A stretch of 64,000 nucleotides of DNA from Globodera rostochiensis. Lineage: Eukaryota > Nematoda > Chromadorea > Rhabditida > Heteroderidae. Every line of letters begins with the position of its first letter. Positions within the stretch are counted from its first letter, which is position 1. The translations under genes and the position numbers were made by a program. Of the stretch, positions 35,040 to 45,137 are shown piece by piece. The stretch lies in assembly GCA_018350325.1 (NCBI GenBank), contig JAEVLN010000018.1:1120185-1184184 (forward strand), given 5' to 3'. The notes beneath the pieces are model-generated. The model did not search any database, was not told the origin of the DNA, and saw only the letters and a program-made list of their open reading frames with translations.

Positions 35040-36260
35040 CAAATTTTGCATTTAAATACTGTGCTTTCAATTCGAAATCATGACTAATTTTTGTTTTGCA
35101 AAGCATTTAATCGATCAATCACTTAAAAAATAAAAATTGACTAAAAAATTAAACGCCGCTGATCAATTGTTGTGCAAAGTTCAAAAGTTGCGCCCTGATC
35201 TGCTCTTCAAAAAAACTGCTGGACAAACTCCCCTTCTTTTCGTTGTTCGGACAAATTTGTAAATTTTAAATTGAATTTTACGAATGTCGAAAATTCTGTT
35301 TTTATACAAAAATAAAAATGTTTTTAAATTAATTTATACTTTCTTACACCACTACAATATTGCGTTTTTCGGACTCTAGTAATAGTGACACATTAAACAC
35401 TAGCTTTTAAAATTTATGTATTTTTCTCTAGCCTCCGGAAGGAATTTTTTTAAATTTAGGTGAACTTTTAACTATATATGTGTTTTTGATCCAATTTATA
35501 CTAGGGAATGTTATTAAAAATTCTCATTATAAGTTTTAAAACCTAAATATCCAATTTATCAAATATTTATTTTATTTATTAAATTACTACAATATTATTG
35601 TCAATGTTTAATATTAAAAATTCTGAATTGACAAGCGTTTTCAAGCCGCGCAATATTGTTTTAAATCCTTAAGGGCTGTTTAATCGCCATCTGAATGAAT
35701 AAAAAAATGGTTAAAACTAATTGTTTTCAAAATTCTTTTAGAAATACCAATTGAACAAGCGCAAGATTAATTTCAAAAAAGGATACAAGCAAATTTGAAT
35801 GCATTTTTTTCCACTTACTTAATATATAAATTTTGATGACGTTTGCGGTGCCGATAGACACCGATATAAGTAATGTTTAAAGAAATTAATCCATTTTGCT
35901 TTTAATTAGTTTTCGATTTATTATTGCTTCGAGTGGCAAAATTTTGGCAATTACTAGTTATGCTATTAAACAAAAAACCATTTTTTGGCCTCATTCAATA
36001 TCAGACTATAATTTTAACTAAAGTTTGAACGCCATAAACTTTCAAAGCAACAATTAGCACAGCTTCATCATTATGCCGCCAAAAATTTCAAATTATTGGC
36101 GCTTAATCGCAATGCAAAAGTTTGCATAGCTTAAAAGATTGAAAAAAAAATTTGTTGACAATAATTTAAACAAAATGATGTTTGCCCTTTGCTTGAATAA
36201 AAAGGCTGAGCTGAATAGCAATTTTCATTATTTGGATTTTTTATTTCAAACAATTAAAGA
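35040..36260. other. No gene seen; upstream of endoglucanase
   Basis: 35040-35300 is shared with 43830-44190 (duplicated tRNA flank). The rest is AT-rich. GCGGTGCCGATAGACACCG at about 35846 is a half-core of the dispersed GC repeat. AATAAAAAGG about 60 bases before the endoglucanase ATG may act as a TATA-like element; this is only a guess. Confidence 0.45.
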
Positions 36261-37370
36261 ATGTGCGCTTTGATTTATGCCGTTTTACCCCTGCTTCTCG
36301 TGCTGATCGCCGATCATTCTAAGATCGGCGCTGTCACAGCCCCTCCCTATGGCCCATTGGCTGTCAATGGAAAATTCCTTGTCCAAAAGAGTACAAAAAA
36401 GACGGTGAAATTGCACGGACTCTCACTGTATTGGAGCCAGTGGCAACCGCGCTTTTGGGTGGCAGAAACGGTCAATGTATGTACATTAAATAAATAATAT
36501 AAAAAAAAAAATTTAAATTTTGTAAAATCCATAAAATAAATTATTGAAGATATTTAGAACAAGTTTTAAATAAAAATAGATACCAATTTTAAAATGTGCA
36601 AACTCACGTGTAATATAATTTCTGTAAACAATTTAGAACAAGTTTTTTAAAATAAAAATAGATAAAATTTTGTAATTTGACGACAATTTAGGGTTAAAAT
36701 TTTTAAAAATTTTTTTCTTCTTTGAAATGGGTTTTATTTTTATTTTTACTGTGGGGGGTTTAAGGGGTTTGGTTTTAAGAAACGCCGTTTTTCAATAATA
36801 AATATTTAATTATTCAAATTTAAAATTATAGCGAATTAAATGCGGCTGTAACAGCAATGTTGTGCGTGCCGCAATGGGCACTCAGGTGAGAAGAAAAATT
36901 GAAAATGTCTAAATGTTGTAATAAGATTTTTAAATAAAAATATTTAAAGAGAAGCTTCGGAGGATATGTTGCCAATCCGGCCGCGGAATATGCCAAAATG
37001 AAGACAATCATCGAAGCAGCGTTGGACCAGGGCATTTATGTTATCGTTGATTGGCACACCGGGGACGATTTGGCCACCGATGAAATCAATTATGCTGTGA
37101 GAAGAAACTGTTTTTAATAACAAAAAATATATATTCATTTAATTATTAAATTTTTTAGAAAGAATTCTTCACAAAAATTGCTCAAACTTATGGCAAACAT
37201 CCGCACATTATCTACGAAATTTGGAATGAGCCCCTCAAACAGACTACTACATGGGAAGCTGTGATTAAACCATACTCAAAAACGGTAACAGATAAATGTT
37301 TTTTATTACAAATCACATAATTTTAATTTTAATGATTATATTTTTTTATTATTTTAGAGTTAAAAAAGTA

Positions 37371-37401
<31 letters not shown>

Positions 37402-37907
37402 CAGATGGTCGAATTGATTCGAAAATATGACAAGAACAACGTGATCATTGTTGGCACACCAAACTGGGACCAGGACGTGGATATTGTGGCCAAAAGTCCG
37501 CTGACCGGCTATTCAAACATTGCATACACATTGCACTTTTACGCCGGCCAGCACAATGAATGGCTTCGAACTCGGACAAAAACGGCATACAATTTAGGTG
37601 TCAAACAAAAAGAATTATTAACAATTTACACATCAAATTCCATGAAGGCCTGCCAATGTTCGTGACGGAGTATGGCATCTATTCGGAGCCCAAAAATGAG
37701 GCAAACAATCTCAAAGAGTTGGCACTTTGGTACAAATTGTTGGACAGTCTGAGTATGTCCTATGCCGCTTGGCAAGTGACTGACATTAACGAGCAGCATG
37801 CAATGTTTACCCCTGGTGTGACAATCAACAACATTTGCAACCCAGCCTACTTGACCACCTATGGGAAGTACATTTACGACAAGCTGAAGTCTCAAAACAA
37901 CGGTTAG
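36261..37907 (+). CDS. eng: GH5 beta-1,4-endoglucanase (cellulase), 331 aa
   Basis: Secreted cellulase that hydrolyses beta-1,4-glucan in plant cell walls during migration. Exons: 36261-36476, 36832-36885, 36950-37096, 37159-37284, 37405-37597 and 37648-37907 (996 bases). The N-terminal signal peptide ends near GAVTA, before PPYGPLAVNGKFLV. Family motifs in order are LYWSQW, NVVRAAMG, VDWHTGDD, IYEIWNEP (acid/base Glu), YTLHFYAG and MFVTEYG (nucleophile Glu). The protein stops shortly after the catalytic domain, so there is no linker or carbohydrate-binding module. Such genes in cyst and root-knot nematodes are held to derive from bacteria and to be expressed in pharyngeal gland cells. The exon 5/6 junction is the least certain: an alternative start gives KFHEGLPMF. 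The gene lies in one copy only of the local duplication. Confidence 0.92.
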
Positions 37908-39076
37908 TTTAGTTAGTGTCAAGGGATAAAAAATTTTTTTGAATAATATTAATACTAATTTTTTATTCATTTTATATATTTTTTTTTAAAGTTAAAATGC
38001 ATTTTGGTAATTTCAGGAGTAAGTTGCCGCGGTTGAATAGCGTTTGATTGTAGAACGAACGAGCAAGATTGTTAACAAAGATGCATAACTTTAATAAAAA
38101 TTTAACCTAAACTAGTGACTTATTATTTGAACAATTACTGTTAAACCATGAAAGGTGAATAAATCAAAGCTTAGAAGAAGTCAACTGATAAAATTGCAGC
38201 ATTCATTGGAGAAGATGTTAGTGGAAGTTGAAAATTTGAATTATTCAAATCTGATTGAGTTAAAATCGCACAAAAATGACAATTTTGGTTGTCAGCGGAC
38301 GGTTTCTGCACCTCCAAACCAAACCAAAATTAATTAAATTTATACCAAAATTAATTAGTTAGTTGTTTCATTCGGACTCACCCAACCGCTAATTAAGCTT
38401 ATTTTTCTTTATAAAAACCTCGCAAAACAAATTGACTGACGAAATCTATCATTTCCCCCTTATTGTTTTGCATTGGCTCTTTATCTGCCTGAGCCTTTTT
38501 CCTTTCGGCATTTTTATTTTTTGTCATTTTTCCCAATTGGCTTTTTCGCTCTTTTTTCTCTTTTCTCTTTTGTCGCTTTTTCTATTGGCATTTCACGTAT
38601 TATGTCATTTTCCATTTGACACTTTGTCCCTTTTGGCTATTTGCCCTTTCGGAATTTTGTCCTTTTTGATATTTCGTTTTTTCGTATTTCCTTTTTGCAA
38701 TTTTTCCTTTGTCCTTTTTGGCATTTCCCCGTTTTAGCATTTTCCTTTTTGACCTTTTTCTATTTGTAATATTATAATTTATTAATGAATAAATTCATTC
38801 ATCCAACGCACATGTTATTGATCAAATGACAAAGATGATGAGTAAAACATATATTTTAAATATCTTCAATTCATTTTTACGTGAATAGAATGGAATAATA
38901 TAAAATTTTTGGCAAATTTAATAAAAAAAAATCATTTTATAAAATTTGGATTTTTTCACCGTTTTGCGTTTTTCTTTATGGTGTTTATCCTTCTTGTTGG
39001 GCCTTTTAATTGCCAGTTTTCCTTTTCACTTTTGAAAATATTATTTATAAAATCGTATATTTAAAGGCACGAAAAA
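37908..39076. other. Intergenic with T-rich TTTTGGCATTTTCC stretch
   Basis: 38430-38760 and 38950-39030 are degenerate pyrimidine-rich repeats (TTTTGSCATTTTTC words) shared with 44690-45070 in the duplicate. CGGACTCACCCAACCGCTAA (38372) also recurs at 44333 with one change. No supported exon. Confidence 0.55.
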
Positions 39077-42000
39077 ATGATTGTCAAAAATATATTTATT
39101 TTAACGTTTATATTTGTCGTAAGTGTTCTAGCGTCTGGCACATCACAGCTAATCAAACGCTTTTCAAAATACAATGCAAAAGATATCGAAAAATACCATT
39201 TGGCACAGGTAAAATGCGCTAACTTTTTAATTTAATATTTAAAAAATATTGTCCAAAAATTTGAATTGGTTTTTCATTTTGGAAATAGTTTATGGCCAAT
39301 AGTTGGCATTTTATAATTGGACTGAAAAAGTTTAATAATTTAGATCAAGCCGGCGGGAAAATACAAAGTGATTGTTTGGCATAAAATAATCGACGAGAAA
39401 AATGGACAAATTTACGATAAAATATTCGTTCCGAGTTCAAAGAGTTCAGCAACAAAAAAAGTTTTTAAGTACGACCAAAAGAATTTCAATAATTATGCCC
39501 AATATTTTGAACATTTTCACAATGTCGAAACTAATGAAATTGGTCAATTTCTGATAGAGAAAAATGGTCGAGTTGATGAAAAAGCATTGGCTAACGGCTA
39601 TTACAATTTCACAATAACGCCAATGAAAGGAACGGTATTTTTTTTAATTTAACAATATTCTATAATATATGTCGGCGAATTATTTGAATTCGGGTTGGCA
39701 CCTCGTCCCCGACCCCGCAAATTTAGGCCATTTTTCGGGGATTTTCCCGATTCCGTCCACGAGACTTCTACCCCAAACCCCATCCCTGATTCGGGGCTGA
39801 CATACCCTCCTAAAAATGGCATCATCAAGCGACAAAATTTATTTTTGCCGAGGACAAGACTGTGGATTCCCCGAAGGCGTCGTCAGACCCTCCCATTGTA
39901 TATTAGAAATTTATACCGCAATGTGGCTTAATATTATTTTCACTTTGATTATGGCTACAGTAAACCCAGCTTAATAAGTGATCTATAATATCACCAAATA
40001 TTGTGTATGCCACCTGCGAATATAGGTTATGCAATAACTCAATTCATTGGTGAAGCCCATAAAGACCTCGGCCTTTTTGGAATTGATTAATAAAAAAATT
40101 TGAGTCTAAAATTTTGAAAAGACCCCAAACCCCTACCCCGACCGATTGGGCAACCCCGACCCGACAGTCCCACCCCCGAAAAATCCAGACCCCGCAATTC
40201 TCAACACCGACGTCGAAGTGCCAACTCTAATTTGAATATTAGGATTATTCGAATTTTCCTAAATTTGAAAATATTCAGCTAATACGAGAAGTTTATAATA
40301 TCTTCACAAAATTGAATTATAGTAATCAAATTATATTAGTAAAATTTGAAATCTTATTTTTTTCAAGAAAAATAATGCTTTGAGAAAAATGGATTTTTTT
40401 AATTTTACTAGGAAAATTCGAATAATCCTAATATTCAAATAATACGCCGACATTTATACATTACATTCCTATGTTGCAACAAACTCCTTCATGAGTCATA
40501 ATTTTGGCATATTTTGATTCAATAAGGCCTATAAGAAACTAAAAAATTGAATTAATAAGGTCCAAATATATTTTTAATTTGTTTTATTCATAGCATTTAA
40601 TGCAAAAGACCGAATACGAGCAAGCATTTGAATGGCAGAAAATTTACGCACAAAATATTCAAAAACCGGTGGATTCCTTGTGCAATTTTAACGCAAAAAC
40701 GCGATGCATAATCAATTATTTTGAAACTTTTGATGAGCGATTATCTTGTCTTACAAATTTAATGTTTATTTGGATTACGGAAAAGTTCTATGGCATCATG
40801 CCGGAAAGAGTGGGCTCTTTTATTCTTTAAAAAAAGGGTTGACATCGGTCGGGAAACGCATACCTCCAAATACCCCCGCTTTTTTGACGTCGGATACCCT
40901 TTTAATTATTTAACAATAACTAATTCCCGAATACGGGTTCGGTGTAATCAGAACCGGTATTATTGGCTAACCCTACAAAAATGATTATAATAATTTTCAT
41001 ATCAATTAATATTTTTTAAAATTATTCACTAGTAATATCGTCACAAAAGGCTGATTTAACTATATTTAAATTTTTAGATCAATTTCTTCCTGATCGCAAT
41101 TTTTCATGATGTCATTCATGAAGCTAAAAAGAAAAGTGAGATTCCTGAGAAAATGACATCAGATGATGCCACGATTCTCGGCATTATTTGGACTTATCTT
41201 GCTACATCTATTAAATTGGAGAGATTCTTGCCGCAAATTCGAATGGTCGATGATCAGATGCTGGGATTGATCAACGAATTTTGTCAAATTAACAAGACAT
41301 TTCTGCTTGAGCACGACGCTTTGAAAAACAAATTGAAGGTTCTATGTATATAAATTAATTTAAAATAACATTAATCAAATTTCTATTACTGTAGACTTTG
41401 ATTTTCGTAAAAATGCTTTTGTTTGATTACACAGTACTAAAACTCGCCGGTGACGTCAATTAGCGCCGCCATCATTAAGCCAAAGTCTCCAACACTAAAT
41501 TTTTTTAATCGCCTCCAAATTTACCCTTTAAATTAAATTATATAAGTTTATAAAAATTTGACAATATGTGCATAAATATTTTATGCTTATTTTGCTACTG
41601 TGACGGTGCTAACAGATGAAGTACAAACATTTTCTTCAGAGAAAATACAATTACAATTCATTTTGCGAACAATGGCCATCCAAACGTGAGGAATTAGCGC
41701 AATTTAACAATAAATCAGCAGTTTTGAACGCTTTCCATAGCTGGATTTACTCCAAAAATTCAATATTTCAATCAATTCTTAAAAAACATGGAAACTCATC
41801 GTTAAATTCTGTTGACAATGTTACACAAAAAATTATAACTTTTTGGCTTTCAATGTTCTCATGGTGGTTTAACCTTTATGTGACTTCGCCATGGCTTCAG
41901 CTTGACATCGAATTATTCCATCAAATTGGTAAATTATATTTGTTTAAATAAAATGAACAACAACAAAAAAAAACATTTTCAGGAAAATTATTTGTTGATG

Positions 42001-42356
42001 CAAAAAGCAAACAAATGCTTACCTTAAAGAAAATCGGTAGCTTTCTGACTTTGCTGGATCGAATTTGTTCGGATGTTTATTCTGATTCTTGCAATTTTTA
42101 TGCCAATAATGAAGAACGGCATCACCACATTGTGAATCTTTGGAAGGAACAATTATGTGACAGTGGCCACAAATTCAAGGTACAGAAAATATTCATTTGA
42201 ATAATGGACACAGTAGTTTACAGTAAATAAGTAAGTACCATATTATTATAGCACGACGTGCCATCAATTAGGCGAACGTTTTCCAATCTGATCAAGGGTG
42301 CCAAAGAGAATGAGGAGGTGCCTTTTGCTCGCACCAGTAGTAACCGTTTGAACTAG
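39077..42356 (+). CDS. Unrecognised secreted protein, copy 1 (496 aa)
   Basis: No known family is recognised. Exons: 39077-39208, 39344-39634, 40594-40809, 41078-41338, 41640-41928, 41983-42179 and 42252-42356 (1491 bases). The N-terminus MIVKNIFILTFIFVVSVLAS is a textbook signal peptide, and no other membrane segment stands out. The body is polar and helix-rich, with cysteines in SLCNFNAKTRC, RLSCLTNL, NSFCEQWP, RICSD and SDSC that could form disulfides. Exon 5 uses the acceptor TTTTCTTCAG; the upstream AACAG (41615) would add eight in-frame codons. Exon 2 is followed by a 959-base intron carrying nested elements. The TAG stop belongs to the first three bases of the element at 42354. The paralogue at 45138 is 499 aa. 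The gene sits 1.2 kb downstream of the endoglucanase on the same strand. Confidence 0.75.
39671..40451. mobile_element. Foldback element with about 40-bp inverted ends, in an intron
   Basis: The left end is GTCGGCGAATTATTTGAAT, resumed at 40230 by ATTTGAATATTAGGATTATT and CGAATTTTCCTA. The right end is TAGGAAAATTCGAATAATCC, TAATATTCAAATAATACGCC and GAC. The left end is split by a second insertion (39690-40229). It lies in intron 2 of the secreted-protein gene. The duplicate gene carries the same element broken by a 2.7-kb insertion. Confidence 0.8.
39690..40229. mobile_element. hAT-like non-autonomous element, CCCCGAC arms, 8-bp TSD
   Basis: Flanked by ATTTGAAT (39682-39689 and 40230-40237). 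The ends are TCGGGTTGGCACCTCG and CGAAGTGCCAACTCTA, inverted with a few mismatches. The arms are rich in CCCCGACCCC and GACCCCGCAA words. No coding. Nested inside the foldback element at 39671-40451, so it is the younger of the two. Confidence 0.82.
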
Positions 42357-43118
42357 AGATCGGACCGATCGAGATTCTCGATCGAAATCTCGGTAAATCT
42401 CGACGAGATTTTTTCGAGATTCTCGATCGAAATCTCGATCGAAAAATTTTGGCTCGACCGAGATTTTTCGAGATTCGAGATTTTTCGAGATTCTCGATCG
42501 AAGAATCTCGATCGAAAAAAAATTGATCTGTTTTTTTTCAAGTTATAGTCAAAAATTTTCACTGATAACTTCCAAAATTTAAGAAGTGTTGGCCGAATTT
42601 CGTTAATTTTGAAGCAATTTTCTTAACAAACATTGCTAAAATCTTCAAAAAAAATTTCCGGCGTCGCCTATCAGCACCGCCGACTCCTCCCATTCCTAAA
42701 AAGCTTCTAAAAACACCACCATTTTTGTCAAACATGACGAGACCTCCATCAAATTTTTTTTTCCAGAAATTACATAATTTCCTTTCACTTTCGAGCTCTT
42801 TAAAGACGATTAACGGATTTAAAAATGCTTGCCTAGTGAAGACACTGCTGAAATTTTTATTAAAAAAATGCTGAAATTTGCTGAGATTTTTATTAAAAAA
42901 ATTTTTATGAACAGATTTTCTTCAACCCCAACCCACGACCCCGACAATTTGGTCGTCCCCGACCTCCGACATTTTGAGGGATGGGGGCGCGAACATGAAA
43001 AATGCAAACAATTTCTGAGTTTTGAAAATTCTCGAAAAATATCGTTAAATTTTTCGAGATTCGAGATTTATCGAGATTCTCGATCGAAATCTCGATCGAT
43101 CCCTAAGTCCGTTCTCTA
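42354..43118. mobile_element. hAT-like non-autonomous element at a stop codon, TCTCGATCGA arms
   Basis: Flanked by GTTTGAAC (42346-42353 and 43119-43126). The ends are TAGAGATCGGACCGATCGAG and the inverted counterpart finishing GTCCGTTCTCTA. The arms are arrays of GAGATTCTCGATCGAAATCT words. The centre (about 42657-42690) has the reversed GC core GGCGTCGCCTATCAGCACCG. The paralogous gene at 50325-50350 has the empty site (AACCCGTTGAACTGAAGTCC). A truncated relative is at 56603. Confidence 0.92.
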
Positions 43119-43400
43119 GTTTGAACTAAAGTCCGTCAACCAACGTTCATATTAGCGATATTCTTCTTTATTAATCTGGATTACAATTTCGGTTTTGTGT
43201 CACGCCTATTGTCATTTTATCGGTTCTATTTTTTTTGTAACTTGTATTATTTTTTTAAAGCAGTTTATTGTTATCGACATTGCATAAATGGCTCATTTTT
43301 CCATTAAAAATCATGTGCCGCAACGCATTGAGAATACATTTTTAAAATATGTGCAATTTTAAATTTAATTTGTGTTCAAGAAAATCTAAGGCATAGGTAT
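43119..43400. other. 3' flank of secreted-protein gene, copy 1
   Basis: Resumes the original downstream sequence after the insertion (TAAAGTCCGTCAACCAACG) and aligns with 50344-50500 in the duplicate. No gene. Confidence 0.6.
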
Positions 43401-43461
43401 TTTACACAATTCGGTCATCAAAACAACAAGTTAGAACTGTACATTATTTTGAACAATTAAA
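43401..43461 (+). pseudogene. Relic of Srsx-like receptor last exon
   Basis: ACACAATTCGGTCATCAAAA and the following bases up to GAACAATTAA align with the last exon of the Srsx-like gene B (34690-34742). This marks the left end of the second copy of the duplicated segment, which therefore broke inside that receptor gene. Confidence 0.7.
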
Positions 43462-43757
43462 TTTACACATAATTTAAATATTTAAAAGCAATTATCTGGC
43501 TTAATAAAAATTGCTTCTTAAAACTGGGTTTGTTTCGAATGCACTAAAATGCCAAAGAAAAATGATAAAAGTTCAATATCAACAACTAATAAGGTTTTTC
43601 TTTATTGAAATGTTTTTGAATTTTGTTAGAAAAAATACATTAAATTGGAATTTTATTAAAAACCAATCAAATAAATGAATCGCACATTCTTTCAAAATAA
43701 TTGATCGATTTTTGAAAGAATTCAAGATGTTCGAGTTAAAGCGTCTTTAAAAAAGTT

Positions 43758-43829
43758 GGGGTGATCTGGGAATTGAACCCAGGACCTCTCGCACCCGAAG
43801 CGAGAATCATACCACTAGACCAATCACCC
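43758..43829 (-). tRNA. tRNA-Pro(CGG), copy 2
   Basis: Same 72-nucleotide sequence and cloverleaf as 34967-35038, with anticodon CGG. Flanks are conserved on both sides (AAGATGTTCGAGTTAAAGCG before and AAATTTT plus CATTTAAATACTGTGCTTTC after), so it was copied as part of the segmental duplication. Confidence 0.95.
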
Positions 43830-44049
43830 ATAAATTTTAGCATTTAAATACTGTGCTTTCAATTCGAATTATGACTAATGGCCGTTTTGTTTCGCAAAGC
43901 ATTTTAATCGATCAATCACTTAAAAAATAAAATTGACTAAAAAATTAACCGCCGCTGATCAATTGGTGTGCAAGGTTCAAAAGTTGCGCGCCCTGATCTA
44001 CTCTAAAAAACTGATGGGACCAAAGTGATCAAAAAGTTATTTTAATTGT

Positions 44050-44290
44050 GCTGGAGCACTTAAATTTTAAATATATTGACAATGAGTAAGATAATTTTTA
44101 AAAAACTAAATTAATTAACGAGATCAAAGCCGGACAATTTTGCAAATTTTAAATTGAATTTTACGAATGTAGAAAATTTGTGTTTTTTTAAATAAAAATA
44201 AAATCTTTTTGATCCAATTTTAAATATATTGACAATGAGTAAGATAATTTTAAAAAAAGCTAAATTAATTTAACGAGAGGGCCGGACTTT
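44050..44290. repeat. Local tandem duplication and duplication breakpoint
   Basis: TTAAATATATTGACAATGAG and the following 60 bases occur twice (about 44067 and 44219). In the first copy of the large duplication, sequence matching this point (35300) is followed by 3 kb containing the endoglucanase. Here it passes almost directly to the CTGACTCACCCAACCGCTAA landmark at 44333. Confidence 0.65.
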
Positions 44291-44689
44291 GAATTAAATA
44301 AATTTATTGCAAAAGTAATTTTATTTTATTCTGACTCACCCAACCGCTAATTAAGTTTGCTTCCCTATTTGATATTTTTACGTTTTTCTTTTCTCTCATG
44401 GGCCCACAATTTGGGAATTTTCTTTTTTTTTTAAATTTCTTTTGCCCCTTTTTTCTAGCCATTTTTCCGCTTTGGCTCTTTTCTCCCATTTTTTTTGCAT
44501 TATTATTCATGAATAAAATCATCCAACGCATAATTTCTTATTGACAAAATAAATGTAAAAAAATTATATTTCAAATATATTCAATTGATTTTTACGCGAA
44601 TAGGAAAGGGATAATAAAAATATTGGGCAAAATTTAACAAAAATGATTTTATAAATAAGGAGGAATCCTCGATTTTTAGCACTCGTTCC

Positions 44690-45070
44690 TTCTGTCACTT
44701 TTCCTTTTCTTCAATTTATTCACTATGTGCTTTTGTTCGGGATTTTTAGGCATTTGGCATTTTCCCGTTTTGGCATTTTCCCTTTTTGCTTTTTATCTTA
44801 CGGGTCCACCAATATTCGCTTTTTCCTATTTGGGATTTTCCCGTTTTGGCATTTTCCCTTTTTGCTCTTTGCTCTTATGGGTTCACATTTGGCCTTTTTC
44901 CCTTTTTTTAAATTTCTTTTTGTCGCTTTTTCCTATGGCATTTTTACCTTGATTTTTTTCCAACTTTTTCTCTTTTGGGATTTCCCATTTGCCATTTTCT
45001 TTTGGATCCTTGGGGTTTCGTCTTTTTTTTGCGTCCTTTTGGGGTTTACTCTTCTTGTTGGGCCCTTTAA
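44690..45070. repeat. T-rich TTTTGGCATTTTCCC degenerate repeat
   Basis: Tandem-like runs of TTTTCCCGTTTTGGCATTTT and related words, corresponding to 38430-39030 in the first copy. Open frames through it are low-complexity Phe/Leu-rich by-products. Confidence 0.7.
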
Positions 45071-45137
45071 TTGCCATTTTTCCTTTTCACTTTTTAAAAT
45101 ATTATTTATAAACTCGTATATTTAAAGGCACGAAAAA

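Noticed and set aside
38432..38737. Phe/Leu-rich frame resembling a membrane protein
   Set aside because: Derived from a T-rich degenerate repeat that also occurs at 44690-45070 in other frames.
41616..41639. Upstream start of exon 5 in the secreted-protein gene
   Set aside because: The acceptor TTTTCTTCAG at 41639 is stronger, and the equivalent upstream codons in the paralogue contain a stop.
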